Shown: in pieces, positions 1-15,100 of the stretch
How the letters are laid out: every line of letters starts with the position of its first letter
Position numbering within the stretch: the first letter of the stretch is position 1
Assembly (NCBI GenBank): GCA_000934455.1
Contig: KN884450.1
Span: forward strand, 1-44,212
DNA from: Apostichopus parvimensis
Lineage: Eukaryota; Echinodermata; Holothuroidea; Aspidochirotida; Stichopodidae
Reading direction: 5' to 3'
DNA: 44,212 nt
Made by a program: the position numbers and the translations under genes
Notes under the pieces: generated by a model
Databases searched by the model: none
What the model was told of the DNA's origin: nothing
What the model saw: the letters and a program-made list of their open reading frames with translations, nothing else

Positions 1-3000
1 AACACGTAGTTCTGACATGAAGTTCAAATACATCGAAATATTATTGCTATTTTGCATGACATGGCTATAAATTTTATCCAACATGTATCTTTCATGAGCG
101 TATTTTGTCTTTGACCGGCGGATAGCTTACTCAATTTCGCAAAAGAATATTTCTTTGTTGAAATTCCCTTTTTTTCACTCTTGCTGGACCTGTGCGATTT
201 CACGTAAATGTAAGCGTGGAATAAACTTATGGCATTAGTCATGTTTTATAAAGAACGTAATTATGATGATGTTAAATGTAACACACATTACATAAATTGC
301 GCGGTGGAAAAAATGAATGGAGCAATTCGATTAAACCTAAAGTGGATGTGTGAAACTATTTTAATCAGTTAATAGGTAACGTTCAAATCCATATTTACCA
401 ATTTGTTTCACATGAGAAGCAAAATGAAAATCAACATACATTGAAATAACGAAAGCAATCAGTCATAAGTAACAAGACAAGTTTCGCTGCATTTTGTAAA
501 TAGCCAATGATTATTTTCACTGTGTACGTCTTGGGACCTTTCATTTATAAAGGTGGTTCTTCCTTTAGGGCATAGATATTTGAATAAGGGAAAACGGGTT
601 GTCTCACTCTGTATTACTTCAAAGCTACATATTTGGCCATATCGAGAGAAAAAACCTGTATGGTAAGTGTTAATTTAAATATGTCCATATATATTTTGGT
701 TATCTGAATTTTACATTTGTAGTTGATATGCGAGATAAAGACATTTCCTTAAACAATACAGTTGTGCTATGGTGCTGCTACAGCTTCTTAATTTCCTTGA
801 TTATTTGATTGCATTGATGCATATTTTTGTTAACATTGTGTTTTCGTGTTGCCAAATTTGTTAAAATGTTTCCTATTGCCTTGTTTTTCCATCTAGAATA
901 TTCTTGCTTTCTTTGTGCACATGTTTAGCTTCGAAGTCTATTTTCTTAGGGAAATTTGCTGAGAAAATAACAAATGAGAGAATTCAAATATGACAACTTA
1001 GCAAACAGTGTAATATGTTTTATCCCTTTTAAATCAATTAACGACCTATTTGATTGTTGATGGTGCATTATTTTGGCATATTTGTCTCTGGTGGTACCAC
1101 TGTGATGTAGTTTACATTTCCGAATTCATTCCGGATTAAAAAAGGAAACAATGCACGTATTAACATTTGCACATAACAATTATAAAATCTCACATTCTTT
1201 TAAAACACTGAACCTTATAGAGTCGTGAATAATGCAGTTATATTAAACAATTCTTGACGGGTCTTAATAATAACACTTATGTAGTGTCCTCATATAAACT
1301 CAAAATATCGTCTTTTCGAATTTCCTTTTTTCCATTAGTCACATCATTTGTTTTCCAAGCTACAAAAACAAACATATTTTTCGCCACGTTTGGTCTTTTC
1401 TAGAAACGTACATATTTCCTGCCATTAGACACATGCTATATATTGTTACGTTGGATAGCTTCTCCTCAATTACTTCAGGGCTCCGTTATTAAATAAGTAG
1501 AATTAACAGCAGATAAAGAGAAACTCCAGACATAGATATAATTGTAGAAAATAAATTTTATATACTGATATGACAAAATTGTTACTGGACTGCAGATCCA
1601 GGATAGTACATCTGAACTCACTCCCTGAAGTCTGGAATGCTAGTTCTTCTTCATACTAAAAAACTACAGTATTTAAGTCATTACGACTTCCTGAGAAGGG
1701 GCGATAGCCATAAACTCTTGGTCACAGACTCTCTTACTTATAATTACTAAGGCACATAGAAAAGGGCTATGACTAACCATTTTTTTATTCACACGAGATG
1801 CAACAGGTTGTCATCCGTGTTTAATCTTGACTATTTTATGGAATTAAGACAAAGGGGGCTTGTACGACTTTGATGTGAGTGAGGGGTGAATTAACTCGGG
1901 AACAGGAAGTAAGTAGTAACTCTTAAGACAAAGAGGCATGAAAGCAAATGCTTAAAGTGATATGATGGGGGATATAACTACATACTACATTGCAATATGA
2001 AGAAAATTCTTTCATTCATATATAAATGTAATGAATACTGCCTACTTTCAACTTGGTGATTCTGTGAAATCTAGTCATCCTCTCTGTATAACGTAGTTTA
2101 GTTAAACTCTTTCTAAACTATGAAAACATGCTAACCGGACTTTCTTGAATTACATTCACCTAATTTGTGATACCTAATTTCCTAAATCCACCTAATTTGT
2201 AGATTTACTCATGTACATTCTTCAACAACATAAAACCTTATAGTTGCGTATTCTCAATACATCTATTTCTGTTTGATTGTCACATGCATTAAAAGAATAT
2301 TCCTAGCTAAATTTACCACTGAGCTTTAATTGAGCTTCTAGGTCAACTATTTAAATATTATAGATGTCTATAAAAAAGCTGCCATTGTAGATGATGATAC
2401 CACATACGAAATGGTAACCAATATCGGCCTAAATTTCGTAAACTTAAGAATAAGATTATAATACATTTCGTAAACTACAAGAAGAATAATTTAATAATCA
2501 AAATAATTTAAGTTTACTTCCTTTTCATTGTACCAAAATAATGTTGCGATATTATGCAAGTGATCTATATATTGAGCTGAGCAAAGTGAACATGCCAAAC
2601 CAGTATAACTAGGTATAACAAAAACTTAATGTATCAGTTCATGGATACTTCCCAAATTAACGTGAATGATATCGAACTATTTTGCTCATCCCTGTATGCT
2701 TAATTTACTATATAGAAAGTATACATAGACACAAGACCAAACAACGGAAAACTGATGAAAAACTGTTAACCTGGCAACGGCTAGAAGAGAGCGGGGAGCA
2801 AGTATCTACAAAAAAAAAAGTATTCAACTTGGGTACATTTATTTTATCTTTCTAATCCTTTCCAATACGGGTTTCAACCTGCTATAGAAAACCTCATCAG
2901 TTGTTGGAATGTATTCGCTTGCACCCTCCAACCCCTCTCACGGGGAAACGAATTCCTTCTTTCAGGGTTTTCCACAGAGTATCGACAAAAAAAAAAACAT

Positions 3001-3136
3001 ATACTGCAATGATGTTGTAAACATTTGTTCAATTAAAGCATTTGTATTTTCTTACAATAGAGTAAACATTAATCCGGCTTCAAGATTTCGAGTTACAACT
3101 ATCAAAATGAAATTTCTTCATTTAATATATTTACAG
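1..3136. other. Upstream flank of gene A, no gene recognised
   Basis: AT-rich sequence with only short chance reading frames on both strands. I see no exon flanked by plausible splice sites and no RNA gene. A promoter and any 5' leader exon of gene A should lie here, since a splice acceptor (tttacag) ends at 3136 just before the gene A start exon, but I cannot place a promoter from sequence alone. Confidence 0.5.
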
Positions 3137-3169
3137 GTTCATTGTTTGCCTCACTATTGTCGTGTCATT

Positions 3170-6100
3170 ATGAACATATACCTCACAGTGGTTATTGTCA
3201 CATCTCTGATGTCCACAACACAATGTGAGTTTAAAATATATTGCTTTTCTTCCTTCAGATTAAACATGTCTTTATTTTGAGCAGAGACGATACGTAGATG
3301 TTTTCCCTTTAAAGTCATTCCACATAGCACATTGAAAATGACTGTATAAAAGTATTTCAGAGTATGTCATTTATTCTTTCTAATCTCCTGTTACAATACG
3401 TCTCAGGAGCTTAAGAGACAACCTTACTCATATCAGCACTCAACCCGGCTTTACTTAGGCTATGTCACAGGACACAGGATGACTACATCGGCAAAACCAT
3501 AACTCTTTTGTTGCAATATGATAATGGAAACTTAAATTAACTAATACACCATTAATATTTTAATTTCATCACAAAGAATTAACAGAAGGAACTGTAAACC
3601 AATATTAACGTACTCGACTATTAATTGAACAATATTATTTTATTTGTCTCTAGGCAAATCTGAATTCGTCGAGGAGACAGTGGTGATTGGTAATTTCATC
3701 GAATTGATTTGCAGCTGCAGAAACTGTTCTCAGAATCGGCCTGTCTGGCGATTTAATGGTCAAACCATATTTGCCGATGGCTTAATACCAAGTGACATAG
3801 GGTTCGGTAATGTTCATGGGGTATTTATCACCGACACATCTTCAGCTTTGCAAGTTGAAAGCTCAACGTCAGAAAATGAAGGAAACTATACCTGCACGAA
3901 CGGCATGGATAATAATATCTACATACTGCATGTCACACGTAAGGATATTTTAAACATCATCATTTAAGATATCTCTTGTATGTATCATCTAAATTTATAT
4001 AGCTGGCAACGGTGATATGTTGCCAACCTGCGAGTCCTTACACTAAATGATGTAACGATACTCCCATGTTACAAGTGGAAACATTACAACATATGGGGAA
4101 TACAAGGGTTACAATGCGCGCTTAGTTATCGTGTAATTTTGATATATTCAATTGGCAGGTCTTAACACATCTAAAAATTAACATTTGTCATTTTCTCTCG
4201 TTCGTTCAATGGCACTCATTGTTTCAGTTGATATATAATTCTAAAGTAACATTGCTTAGATACCACATGGCTTCTCGGCCGCATTAATATTTTTTTTATT
4301 ATTTTAAACCTCCTGGACCTCAGGGCGTCTCGCGGATGCCGTATTTGTCCACTTGTGGTCTTAATTTCTGGCATTTGTTTAATTCCACAACAACATGCCT
4401 TTTTTCTTATAAAATCATTGGTGTCCTTTTCAAGCCTCTTTATTGTCATCATACAATTGTTCACTTTATGTAGTTCATAATTTATCATATCAATGTTGAA
4501 CTTTCTTTTCAGGTCCGATAGTCTACTTGCTATGTATGAAGTCAAAATGCCCAAACAAACTATATTTTGATCCATCACGTCTGTATGAATTCAACTGTTA
4601 CAGTGATCAGCTCAGTCCAGAGAGTACTTTTATATGGAAGATTAACAATTTCAAGTTGAACGGAATAATAAGAGATAGCTATTACAAAATGCATGCGGAT
4701 AACACAACGTCCATCGGCTCCACTTTGACAACCACGCTACACGAAAATGTTAAAAGTGTTAGTTGTTCGTTGGGGGATGCGACCTCCGCTATAATTGCAG
4801 AAGGTACTAAAGCCTCATCAAGTATTTTTTATTTTCACATGAGCTGACACCTTTAAATGTATCTTTATACTTTTGTATGTTTTATCATTGGTACACTATC
4901 CAAGATACTTTGAATTCCTATAGTTGTTGTAAATACAATGTGACTTACCAAAGCAAATCAGTGATAAACAATATCAATGTTAACTGAATTTAAGAATCTC
5001 TGCTGTTGATACGTATTATATGGCTTACCCTTGTAACGCTTTGAGTTAATGTGTGGAATGCAATCATTGTTGGTTCTTAATGAAATTCATTGTTAAACCA
5101 TGCTTAAGAAATATTCAAAATAATAAGATCCTACAACCCACGATAAAGTCAAGTTCGAAATATTACATTTAGTATTCACAGGACTTAAGACAAAACCAAA
5201 ACGTTTTCTTCAATTTCATTTAGTGTCGGTTCATGAAGATAAAGGTGGAACATTCGCTGCACCGATTATTACCACTATTGCTTTTATTGCTATACTGGCA
5301 GGAACTTATACATTCTGGAGACACAAGAACGAGTGTAAGTACATGTTACGTATGGACATTTGTTGGAAAACGATTTGTGTTATTGATGGATCTTTTATGG
5401 ATCTGGTTACAGAAAGGCTTCCTGTATCGCAACACTGATTAGAATGTATTAAGTATTTTCATTTACAATAAATGACATGACATAACTTATTACGAGAAGT
5501 CCTCATCATATTTTGAGACTATTGAAAACCAGATATTTAGATGTCTACTGTTAAGTTAAATAAGAAAAAAACCAAGTAGCAGTGTTAGCTTACATTGTAG
5601 ACACGTTTATGGTGAACAACTGTCCCAGACAGCTAAGAAAGAATTGTATGCCCTTCGGGTTCAAAATTTGTATCTCAGAGCTGTCATTTTGGTAAATTTG
5701 TGTTGTCATAGTGGTAGTAACATATCAAACCTTTTACTTTCTTATATTTTCATTTTATATTATCATGAAAGGGTGTACACAGTGCTGAAAATAAAATCAA
5801 TGCTATTGCTAGATAATATGAAGATGTAGCACATAGCCCAGGAACCAAAATATGCTTGTAACGCAACCACAAGATACAGCTGACTAGTGGAGGTGGGGTT
5901 CAACTTGTACCGCCTACTTTGAGAGGAAATATGTACAACTACATCAAAATTAATGCAAACGCCATATTCTCCTGGTAACCATGAGAGTAAATACTGTTTA
6001 TTTACCACGAATGGAAAATAAAGGGAAATACTACATGCAATGATTAACAGTCATTTAAATATAACGCTTCAGATCTACTAATACTACAAACTCTACAAAT

Positions 6101-9100
6101 ACTGAGGCGTGCCAATCTCATTCGTGCACAATAGTCCCTCATTGTCGAGTACAGGCGGGCGCTCCCCCTGGTTGTGGGACCATGAATGGGGATGCCGTTG
6201 CCCTAGGACAGATTTGACCTTTCTCTTTCTAATACATCGGTAACCTAAATACTGTTTGGAAATTAATAAAATGTCTTTATTCTATATTCCTCTGGCTTGT
6301 CACTACTGCAGATATATGGCGGATTGGAGTGTCTTGGATAATGGTCACAATGCATGTTAATGTCGCTAAAACATAATAATTACAATACAACTATTAAATA
6401 AGAAAGGGGCAAGGGTCAACAGTTTCCTGCGATAAGCAAAATATAATGCATATCATACATAATATATAATATGTACAAAGTCACACTTGACATGGGTACA
6501 CTCTCCTACCTAACGCATGTCCAAGTACCCCAAAATAACTAACGGTGACATGACCCATCTAGCATATTCAAGATTAAATCTGGTCACCTCAATACGAACA
6601 TAACTCGAAAGGGCAAACGATGAACTCTAACATTATCACACCCTCTATAACTAAAATAAGAGTCTCCGAGGGACATCCTTCAGCTAGTAAATTTAACGAC
6701 ACAATAACAAGTGAACAACTAGCACACTTATTGACTTCAAACCATACACAAGTACTGACTTAGAAACACACCAGGGGCCATAGAACCTAGTCTATCTGCT
6801 GTATCTGATCAGATGGCATCTGTACCAATAATTGGGTGACTGCTATGGTTAAATTCAAACGGAACAACCTTATTAGCGCCTCGGTTGACATAAACACAAT
6901 ATATCGACACGTCTACTGACATATGGCTACAACTCTAGCAACCTAGAAGTTCACAGGAACTTTGGTTATTCCCATGATCATGTCAACTAGTAAAAGTGTA
7001 AAATTGCAGTACAGGATCTAAATATAGCTCGAAAAGACGACATTTAGTTCTAAACAAAAAATGAATACGAAAGCATTACAGTAAAATGGTAATGCAACAT
7101 AGTACCATTACAATACATAATGACACTTTTAAAGACAGAAAATAAAACAAAGACTTACCTGTTAATACTGAATGCGGAAAGGGGAAATGGTTAACTACAC
7201 ATCCCATCGAATGCTTAAGATAATCTAAATGTAATAAGGTCTAATAGTAGTAGTAAAGACTACCGCAGACCACACAGGAACAGTGTACACACTCACGAAG
7301 AGCTTAAACAAGCAAACAATGAAGCTAATTCACGCAGAGTCACTGAACCTATAGTTATAGGTATATGTAGGGGACTACATGGAATAAAAAAAAAAGACAG
7401 AGTGAAGTGGAGAAAATATGTCATACAGCGGCACAGCATGTTACACACTACTAATGGGAGTTGTAAGAGGTGTCACAAAGAGCTTCAACATTTTAGGATT
7501 GGAACGCATGTGGCGCGAAGATGTCAAATTTAGTAGATTTGAACGACTTATCAGCCTAGTGCTTGAATTTTCAACAGTGAATGTGATATCTTTCAAAAGT
7601 TTAGGATGTTGTTTGTTAGCCATTGATAAGTTCTTCAATTGCAATAATACCTAGAATAATGATGATGGTTTGGTTTGTATCTCTTTTAATAATCCGCCTA
7701 TTAATTTAAGACATTTAACTTTCAACATTGCAAATGTCATTGAAAGAGTTTGCATAGAACGGATTGTTTTGAACATATTAAGTTACTAATCTCTCGTGTT
7801 ACATTTTTTATACAGTACTGTCAAAACTATCGAGGTGAGATATCAGCATGTTTTATCATATTTGTATCAATATTTTCCCAATGCAAGAATTTGACACAAT
7901 ATTACTATTATTGTTAGAGTTAACGATGGTACAAATATTTTTAGTAGGGGTGGTGGTGACAGTAGTAGTATTACTAACAACAGCAATAGTAGTAGTAGGT
8001 GTACTGAGAGTTGTATGTTTAGTGATAGGTGTAGTGGTAGTGATATGATAGCGGTAGTGGTAGAGAAGTGTTGGTAGTAGCGGTATTGGTGTTAGTATTT
8101 AATGGTAGCATTCCATTAGCATTATTAGTTGCACTAATATTTTATTACATAAATGAAAACAACGGAGATAAAAATCAGTAAATATTTTTAGATACCCCTT
8201 CTCACACAGTTTTCTGCCTGCTAGGAATATACTAAGTAATCCTCAGCACCAACAGGAGAAGAATATTGAGACTGGTTTGCTTCCAGGTAAGAATACCACA
8301 TGCTTTGTTTTATATAAAGCTACACGTGTTACACTTTGATGTTCTCGTGGTATATGATCTTTTGGAATTGTTATCTTACTCCATGTCCTCATTCCGGTGA
8401 GAAGTTTCTGATAATATAAATTGTTCGTGCTTTACTGCTTAAATGTGACTGCTAACATGAAATAAAAATTTCAGATTTGTAAATTTGCTTTCCAGTTCCA
8501 TATGACTCTGCTAGATGTGAAAGTCTTCACTCTTTCTGTTCCCTGTTTTAGAACCTGAAACTATTGCAAGCCAGATAGACCTTCGATCTTTTGAACGTCA
8601 GAATATCTGTTTCCGAGGTAACATTTCTATTTCGCCAACAATTATTCAGTGGTCCGGTAAATTGGAAATTGGTAAAAGCAAGAAAGATGTCATCATTTCT
8701 TACATTCAAGGTTGGTCATCACTGTCACCTCAACTTCAAGAAATCGGTTGTCATGATTGTATAGTATACTGTTGGTGGAAACTTAATTATTGATATCAAG
8801 TAGGCCAAAAGAAGATTACATTTGATCACTAGTTGAAAGGGTTACGTTGACTTAACACCTATCTACGTTATCAAAAGTACATTCTTAATAAGATAACACA
8901 CTTATACCAGTCATTTTAGAGGTTCGTCCATACTTTCTTTTTTTAGCTTTAAACTGCTTTCGAGAAGCAGTGATACACTAAGGTACGTTTCGTTCAACTT
9001 ATATTTATAGAAAATGAGCAAGAAGAGGCAAAAGAGTTATGGAAGATTTGCTCTGAAGCTAAACTTACCATGCCAGAACACCCGAATATTCTCAAAACTC

Positions 9101-12100
9101 TCGGACACAGCACGTATGAAGGTAATGTATCAATATCAAAAAGTTGAACATAAGAAATGTCACAGAAGCTAAAACTCTGAACTGTAGAACTACCGGTTGG
9201 GCAGCCATGAATGTTGATACAATTACAATATTATCAGCTTTTGAACATTTCATGGAAATTCGTAGAACTAATAAACACACTGTAAGTATAATTAGTATCG
9301 TCTATAAGTTATGCTTCTCTCCTTTTTACAACAGATTGCTTTACATATATTTCTTTGCAGAAATATACTGCTTAATACAAGACTATTATGGAATGACATC
9401 GTTGGATTTTTGCCTTGTAACAGAGTATAGCAACAACCCTATTGCAATGTCTGAAAACACCGTTGATACAAGTGTGGGATATGCTTATGGTGTCATTAAA
9501 GGCATGGCTTATCTTGACTCTCAACAGGTGGGTGTATGATATCTTACACTTATAACATAATGCTAATTATTTCCAATTTCAATGCATATTTGTGGTAGTA
9601 CATTAATTGAATTGCCTGACTAAGATTCCAACTGAATGATTGCGGAGAATTTCAACATTGAAAAGCTTTTGCCGAATCTTACTTTTGGACATAATATGGA
9701 ATTCTGTGTATTTACATCGTTATTAAATCACCGTTATTTCGTTGTTGTTTCCTTCTAGCGAACTCGGTGACAATGTTGTATAAGGTACAATGGTGTCATG
9801 TTGATATGACGGGTTATATTATCAGCGATGATACGTTGTAATATCTTTCAAACAGAAATGAAAGAATTATGAAACGAACTGTTTCTGTTTGAGAGGTATC
9901 CCAAAAGCAATTTAATTCATTAGCACGAATATATGGTATATTGTTAGTGGTTTATAACTAACGGTATCAAAGGCCTTTGAGAGATGAAGGAAACTTCATA
10001 CCAAGTCTTTTTTAAGCAACATGGTTAGATATTGTATTAACTAGATCTAGTACACTATTATGTGTAGAGTATGTCCGTATAAAATTACACTGATAATGAG
10101 ATATGAGAGAAGAATTCGACCAGTATTTACATTATTTAACTTAAATGAATATTTCTTGACTGTAGTCGCCGGTTTGTAGAGCCGCAATGGTTTTACTTAT
10201 TAGTTTTTAATTATTTGGCATTTCACCAGGGTAGAGTGATAGTTATGTAGAAAGGGAATAGTTGACAAATTGACTATCACCATACATAAATTGATTCTAT
10301 ATATAAACCAAAGAACGAAAATGATCATGTCGAAGTTCAGGTACGTCGCACAACTACAAATTTTCCAAATGGTAAGTTTAACCATCAACAGTATTCCCCT
10401 TCGTCTACTTTTATTAATATATTTCCCAATAACAACTTATCCATCATATATTTCGATTGTAGTGCTATCATCCGGGACTTTGCTCAAAGCGAATTATGGT
10501 CAACAGTTTCGGAATTTGTAAACTTTACTGTTTTTGTCCCAAAACTAACGTCAACACATTTTTGAAATGGATTCTCTTAAAGGTAAGCTATGTCAATATG
10601 TATTGTCGTGTTAACGTTATTGATGATATGTTCACTTGGCAATAAAGATATTTAAGTCAGATACTTGATTAATACAAGAAAAAAATCATTTTACTCTAAT
10701 AAGCTGGTTGAACTGTTCAGAAATCCACTTTTCCTAATTTCAATCAACACTGCAACTTGACAAGGTTTTATTCTTTACGTATAATTATGTTCAATCTGTA
10801 CAGGACGTGGAAAATGTATGGGCACTCCCTCCAGAATGTCAATCATCGGGTACATATTCAGAGTGCAGTGACGTGTGGAGCATAGGGTTTACACTTTGCG
10901 AAATATTTCTTGGTGGTAAGCATTTCTTCACCCAAACTTGTCCCTATCAAGTACTTGTTATATTTTAAACATGAAATGGAAAGTATGTTTTATGGTCCCT
11001 GTTCTTATATTTCCAGATACGGAATCCTTTTGCAAATATGTCTTACTGGAAAACAATGAAATGACGAAACATCTCGAAGAAATCAGTAAACCCCTTCAGT
11101 GTCCGGAAAAAATGTGAGTGTACTTTTCCACTTGAAAGTTGTTTTCTTGGCCAAACATTTCTTGCTGCCATTGGAACTTCCAGCTTTTGGTATCGTAAAT
11201 ATGTTGTAAGTGTTATTTGTTCACCATTTATTTACAAGACTATTAATTTTCTAAAGCCAAAATTAAAATGTAAAGTTACATTAAATTTAAAACAAGAGAG
11301 AGATTTTACAAAATAATTTTTCAGGCGAAAGAAATGTGTCTGTAATTTTCAATTATTTCAAGTCATAACCTTGAAACAACCAAAGCAAAAGTCAAGACCA
11401 AACATGCCCAATAGCAAATTTTCTTACTGATAACATTATTCTATTACTTCTTTTAATATTCCTTTCTCATTATTGTGTATTTAGGTGGGAAACGTTGAAA
11501 TCATGTTTATCAATCGGACAACAAGATCGTCCAACTATCGATGCAGTAAAAACTCTTCATCTTCAGAATTCGCCAAAGATCGAGTACCTAAAAATAAAAG
11601 ATCAACAGGTAGAAAAAACGCCATATGTTGTGTTTAATTGTTAATAAGCTCTAAAATTACAATATTAGATCGCTTCCACGTGGCTATTAAATATTATTTT
11701 TATCGACACACTTCTTTCTCAGAAATCTTCACAGGACGACTACGAGACGGTAGTCAATCAAGAGGTAAGAAGACTCCATTTCTTGTTTTGATTTCAGCTG
11801 AAAACTACAACAATATTCCAGGGGACAACTAAATCAGTTTTTCTTTTAATTGGACAGACAATCGATCAGCTATCGACGTACTAAAATCTCTTCTTTCTCA
11901 GAAATCTTCAAAGACAGTGTACGGCATAATGGTAAATCAAGAAATAGGAAGATACAAGTTTCTGTCTATTTATAAATTGTAAGACTGCCTTATTAGACTG
12001 ACAATTGAAAAGTGTCCCGGTTCTTGTTTTGCACTTTTTATTCTCAAATAGTAGAGACTAACACAATACCGTTTTGCACAAATATAATCGAATACGTTTT

Positions 12101-15100
12101 TAAGATACATGTGTGCTATAACCTTTTTACAATATTAGATCGCTTTAACGTTGCTAGTAATTATTTTCATCAACACACTTCTTTTTCAGAAATCTTCACA
12201 GGACGACAACGATAGGGTAGACAACCAAGAGGTAAGAAAATACTATTTCTTTTTTTTGCTAGCTGAAAAACTAAAACAATAGATGGCATTCCCAGGGACA
12301 ACTAAATCAGATTTTTTTTAATTGGACAGACAATCGATCAGCTATCGACGTACTAAAATCTCTTCTTTCTCAGAAATCTTCAAAAACAGGCAACGGCATA
12401 ATGGAAAATCAATAAGTAGGAAGACACAAGTTTCTGTCCATTTATAAAATGGTAATACTACTTAATTAAACTGACAATTGACAAGTTCCCTGTTCATGTT
12501 TGGCCCTTTTTGTTCTCAATAACGTTTGGCACACATATAATGGAATACGTTTTAAAGATGCATGTGTGATAAACCCTTTGTACAATATTAGATTGCTTTC
12601 ACGTGGCTAGTAATGATTTTTATAGACACAATTCTTTTTCAGAAATCTTTACAGGATGACAACGAGAAAGGAGACAATCAAGAGGTAAGAAGATACCATT
12701 TATTTTTGTATTTCAGCTGAAAAACTATAACAACTGATCGTATTCCCGGGGACAAATACAACAGTTTTTCTTTTAATTGTGTAAAGTTGAGTTGGCCTGA
12801 CGTTTCGATCCTAGCAGGATCTTCTTCAGAGGCTAAATGTCAAGTATCGTACAGACAGTTTCTTTCATTCTTCTCTCCATCCCTTGTCTACTAATCCCCC
12901 TACATCTTTCTCGTTGTGTTCACAATGCTCATTAACCTGTCTGTATTCTGTGCGTGTTTTTGTTCCTTCTGTTACTGTACGTTACTTGTAATTAGCCTCT
13001 GAAGTAGATCCTGTTACTTTTACACATTCTCTTACACAGGCTCTCTAGTGGATAAGCAGTTTGCTTATAGTTTTATTTTGATTATTTTTTAATTGGACAA
13101 ACAATCGATCAGCTATCGACGTACTAAAATCTCTTCTTTCTCAGAAATCTTGGAAGACCGGCTCCGGCATAATGGAAAAGCAAGAGGTGGGAAGGATACA
13201 AGTTTCTGTCCACTCATAAGTTGTATGACTACCAAATTAGACTGTCAATTGAAAAGTTCGCATGTTCTTGTTTTGCCTTTTTGTTCCCAAATAGTAGAGA
13301 CTAACATATTAACGTTTTAACGCTTTAACGTGGCAAGTAATGATTGTCATCGACACATTGCTTTTTCAGAACTCTTTACAGGACGATTACGAGAGGGTAG
13401 AAATCAAAGAGGTAAGAAGATACCATTTCTTGTTTTTTATTTCAGCAGAAAAACAACAACAACAGATGGCATTACCGGGGACCACTAAATCAGTTTTTCT
13501 TTTAATTGGACACACAACCGATCAGCTATCGACGCTCTAAATTCTATTCAGTTAACCTTTTGCATGATTTTGTGGGACCACTATTAAACTGTAATTTTGA
13601 ATTTAACATGTATCGAGGAAAGGGTTGTTATCAACTTTTACNNNNNNNNNNNNNNNNNNNNNNNNNNNNNNNNNNNNNNNNNNNNNNNNNNTTAATATTC
13701 CTTTCTCATTATTGTGTATTTAGGTGGGAAACGTTGAAATCATGTTTATCAATCGGACAACAAGATCGTCCAACTATCGATGCAGTTAAAACTCTTCATC
13801 TTCAGAAATCGCCAAAGATCGAGTACCTAAAAATTAAAAATCAACAGGTAGACAAACGCCATATTTTGTGATTAATTGTTAAAAAGCTCTAAACTTACAA
13901 TATTTGAAAGCTTTCACGTGGCTATTAATTATTATTTTATCGACACACTTCTTTTACAGAATTCTTCACAGGACGACTACGAGACGGTAGTCAATCAAGA
14001 GGTAAGAAGACTCCATTTCTTTTTTTTATTTCAGCTGAAAAACTACCACAATATATCGTATTCCAGGGGACAACTAAATCAGTTTTTCCTTTAATTGGAC
14101 AGATAATCAATCAGCTATCGACGTACTAAAATCTCTTCTTTCTCAGAAACCTTCAAAGACAGTATACGGCATAATGGTAAATCAAGAAATAGGAAGATAC
14201 AAGTTTCTGTCCATTTATAAATTGTAAGACTACCTTATTAGACTGACAATTGAAAAGTTCCCCGGTTCTTGTTTTGCCCTTTTTGTTCTCAAATAGTAGA
14301 GACTATATAATACAGTTTGCACACATATAATCGAATACGTTTTTAAGATACATGTGTGCTAAAACCCTTTTACAATATTAGATGGTTAACGTTGTTAGTA
14401 ATTATTTTTTATCGACACACTCCTTTTTCAGAAATCTTCACAGGACGACAACGATAGGGTAGACAACCAAGAGGTAAGAAAATACCATTTCTTGCTTTTA
14501 CTAGCTGAAAAGCTAAAACAATAGATCGTATTCCCGGGGACAACTAAATCAGTTTTTCTTTTAATTGGACAGACAATCGATCAGCTATCGACGTACGAAT
14601 ATCTCTTCTTTCTCAGAAATCTTCAAAGACAGTCTACGGCATAATGGTAAATCAAGAAATAGGAAGATACAAGTTTATAAATTGTAAACCTACCTTATTA
14701 GACTGACAATTGAAAAGTTCCCCGGTTCTTGTTTTGCCCTTTTTGTTCTCAAATAGTAGAGACTAACACAATACCGTATTGCACAAATATAATCGAATAC
14801 GTTTTTAAGATACATGTGTGCTATAACCTTTTTACAAGATTAGATCGCTTTAACGTTGCTAGTAATTATTTTTATCAACACACCTCTTTTTCAGAAATCT
14901 TCACAGGACGACAACGATAGGGTAGACAACCAAGAGGTAAGAAAATACTATTTTTTTTGCTAGCTGGAAAACTAAAACTATAGATCGCATTCCCAGGGAC
15001 AACTAAATCAGATTTTCTTTAATTGGACAGACAATCGATCAGCTATCGACGTACTAAAATCTCTTCTTTCTCAGAAATCTTCAAAAACAGGCTACGGCAT

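Noticed and set aside
4216-4578. 120-codon minus-strand open frame
   Set aside because: It overlaps the start of gene A exon 4513-4803 on the opposite strand and the intron before it, with no Ig, signal or splice support of its own.
7945-8100. Val-rich hydrophobic open frame in the large intron of gene A, resembling a membrane segment
   Set aside because: It is produced by GTA/GTG simple-sequence repeats and lacks splice sites in phase; the real TM exon is 5224-5332.
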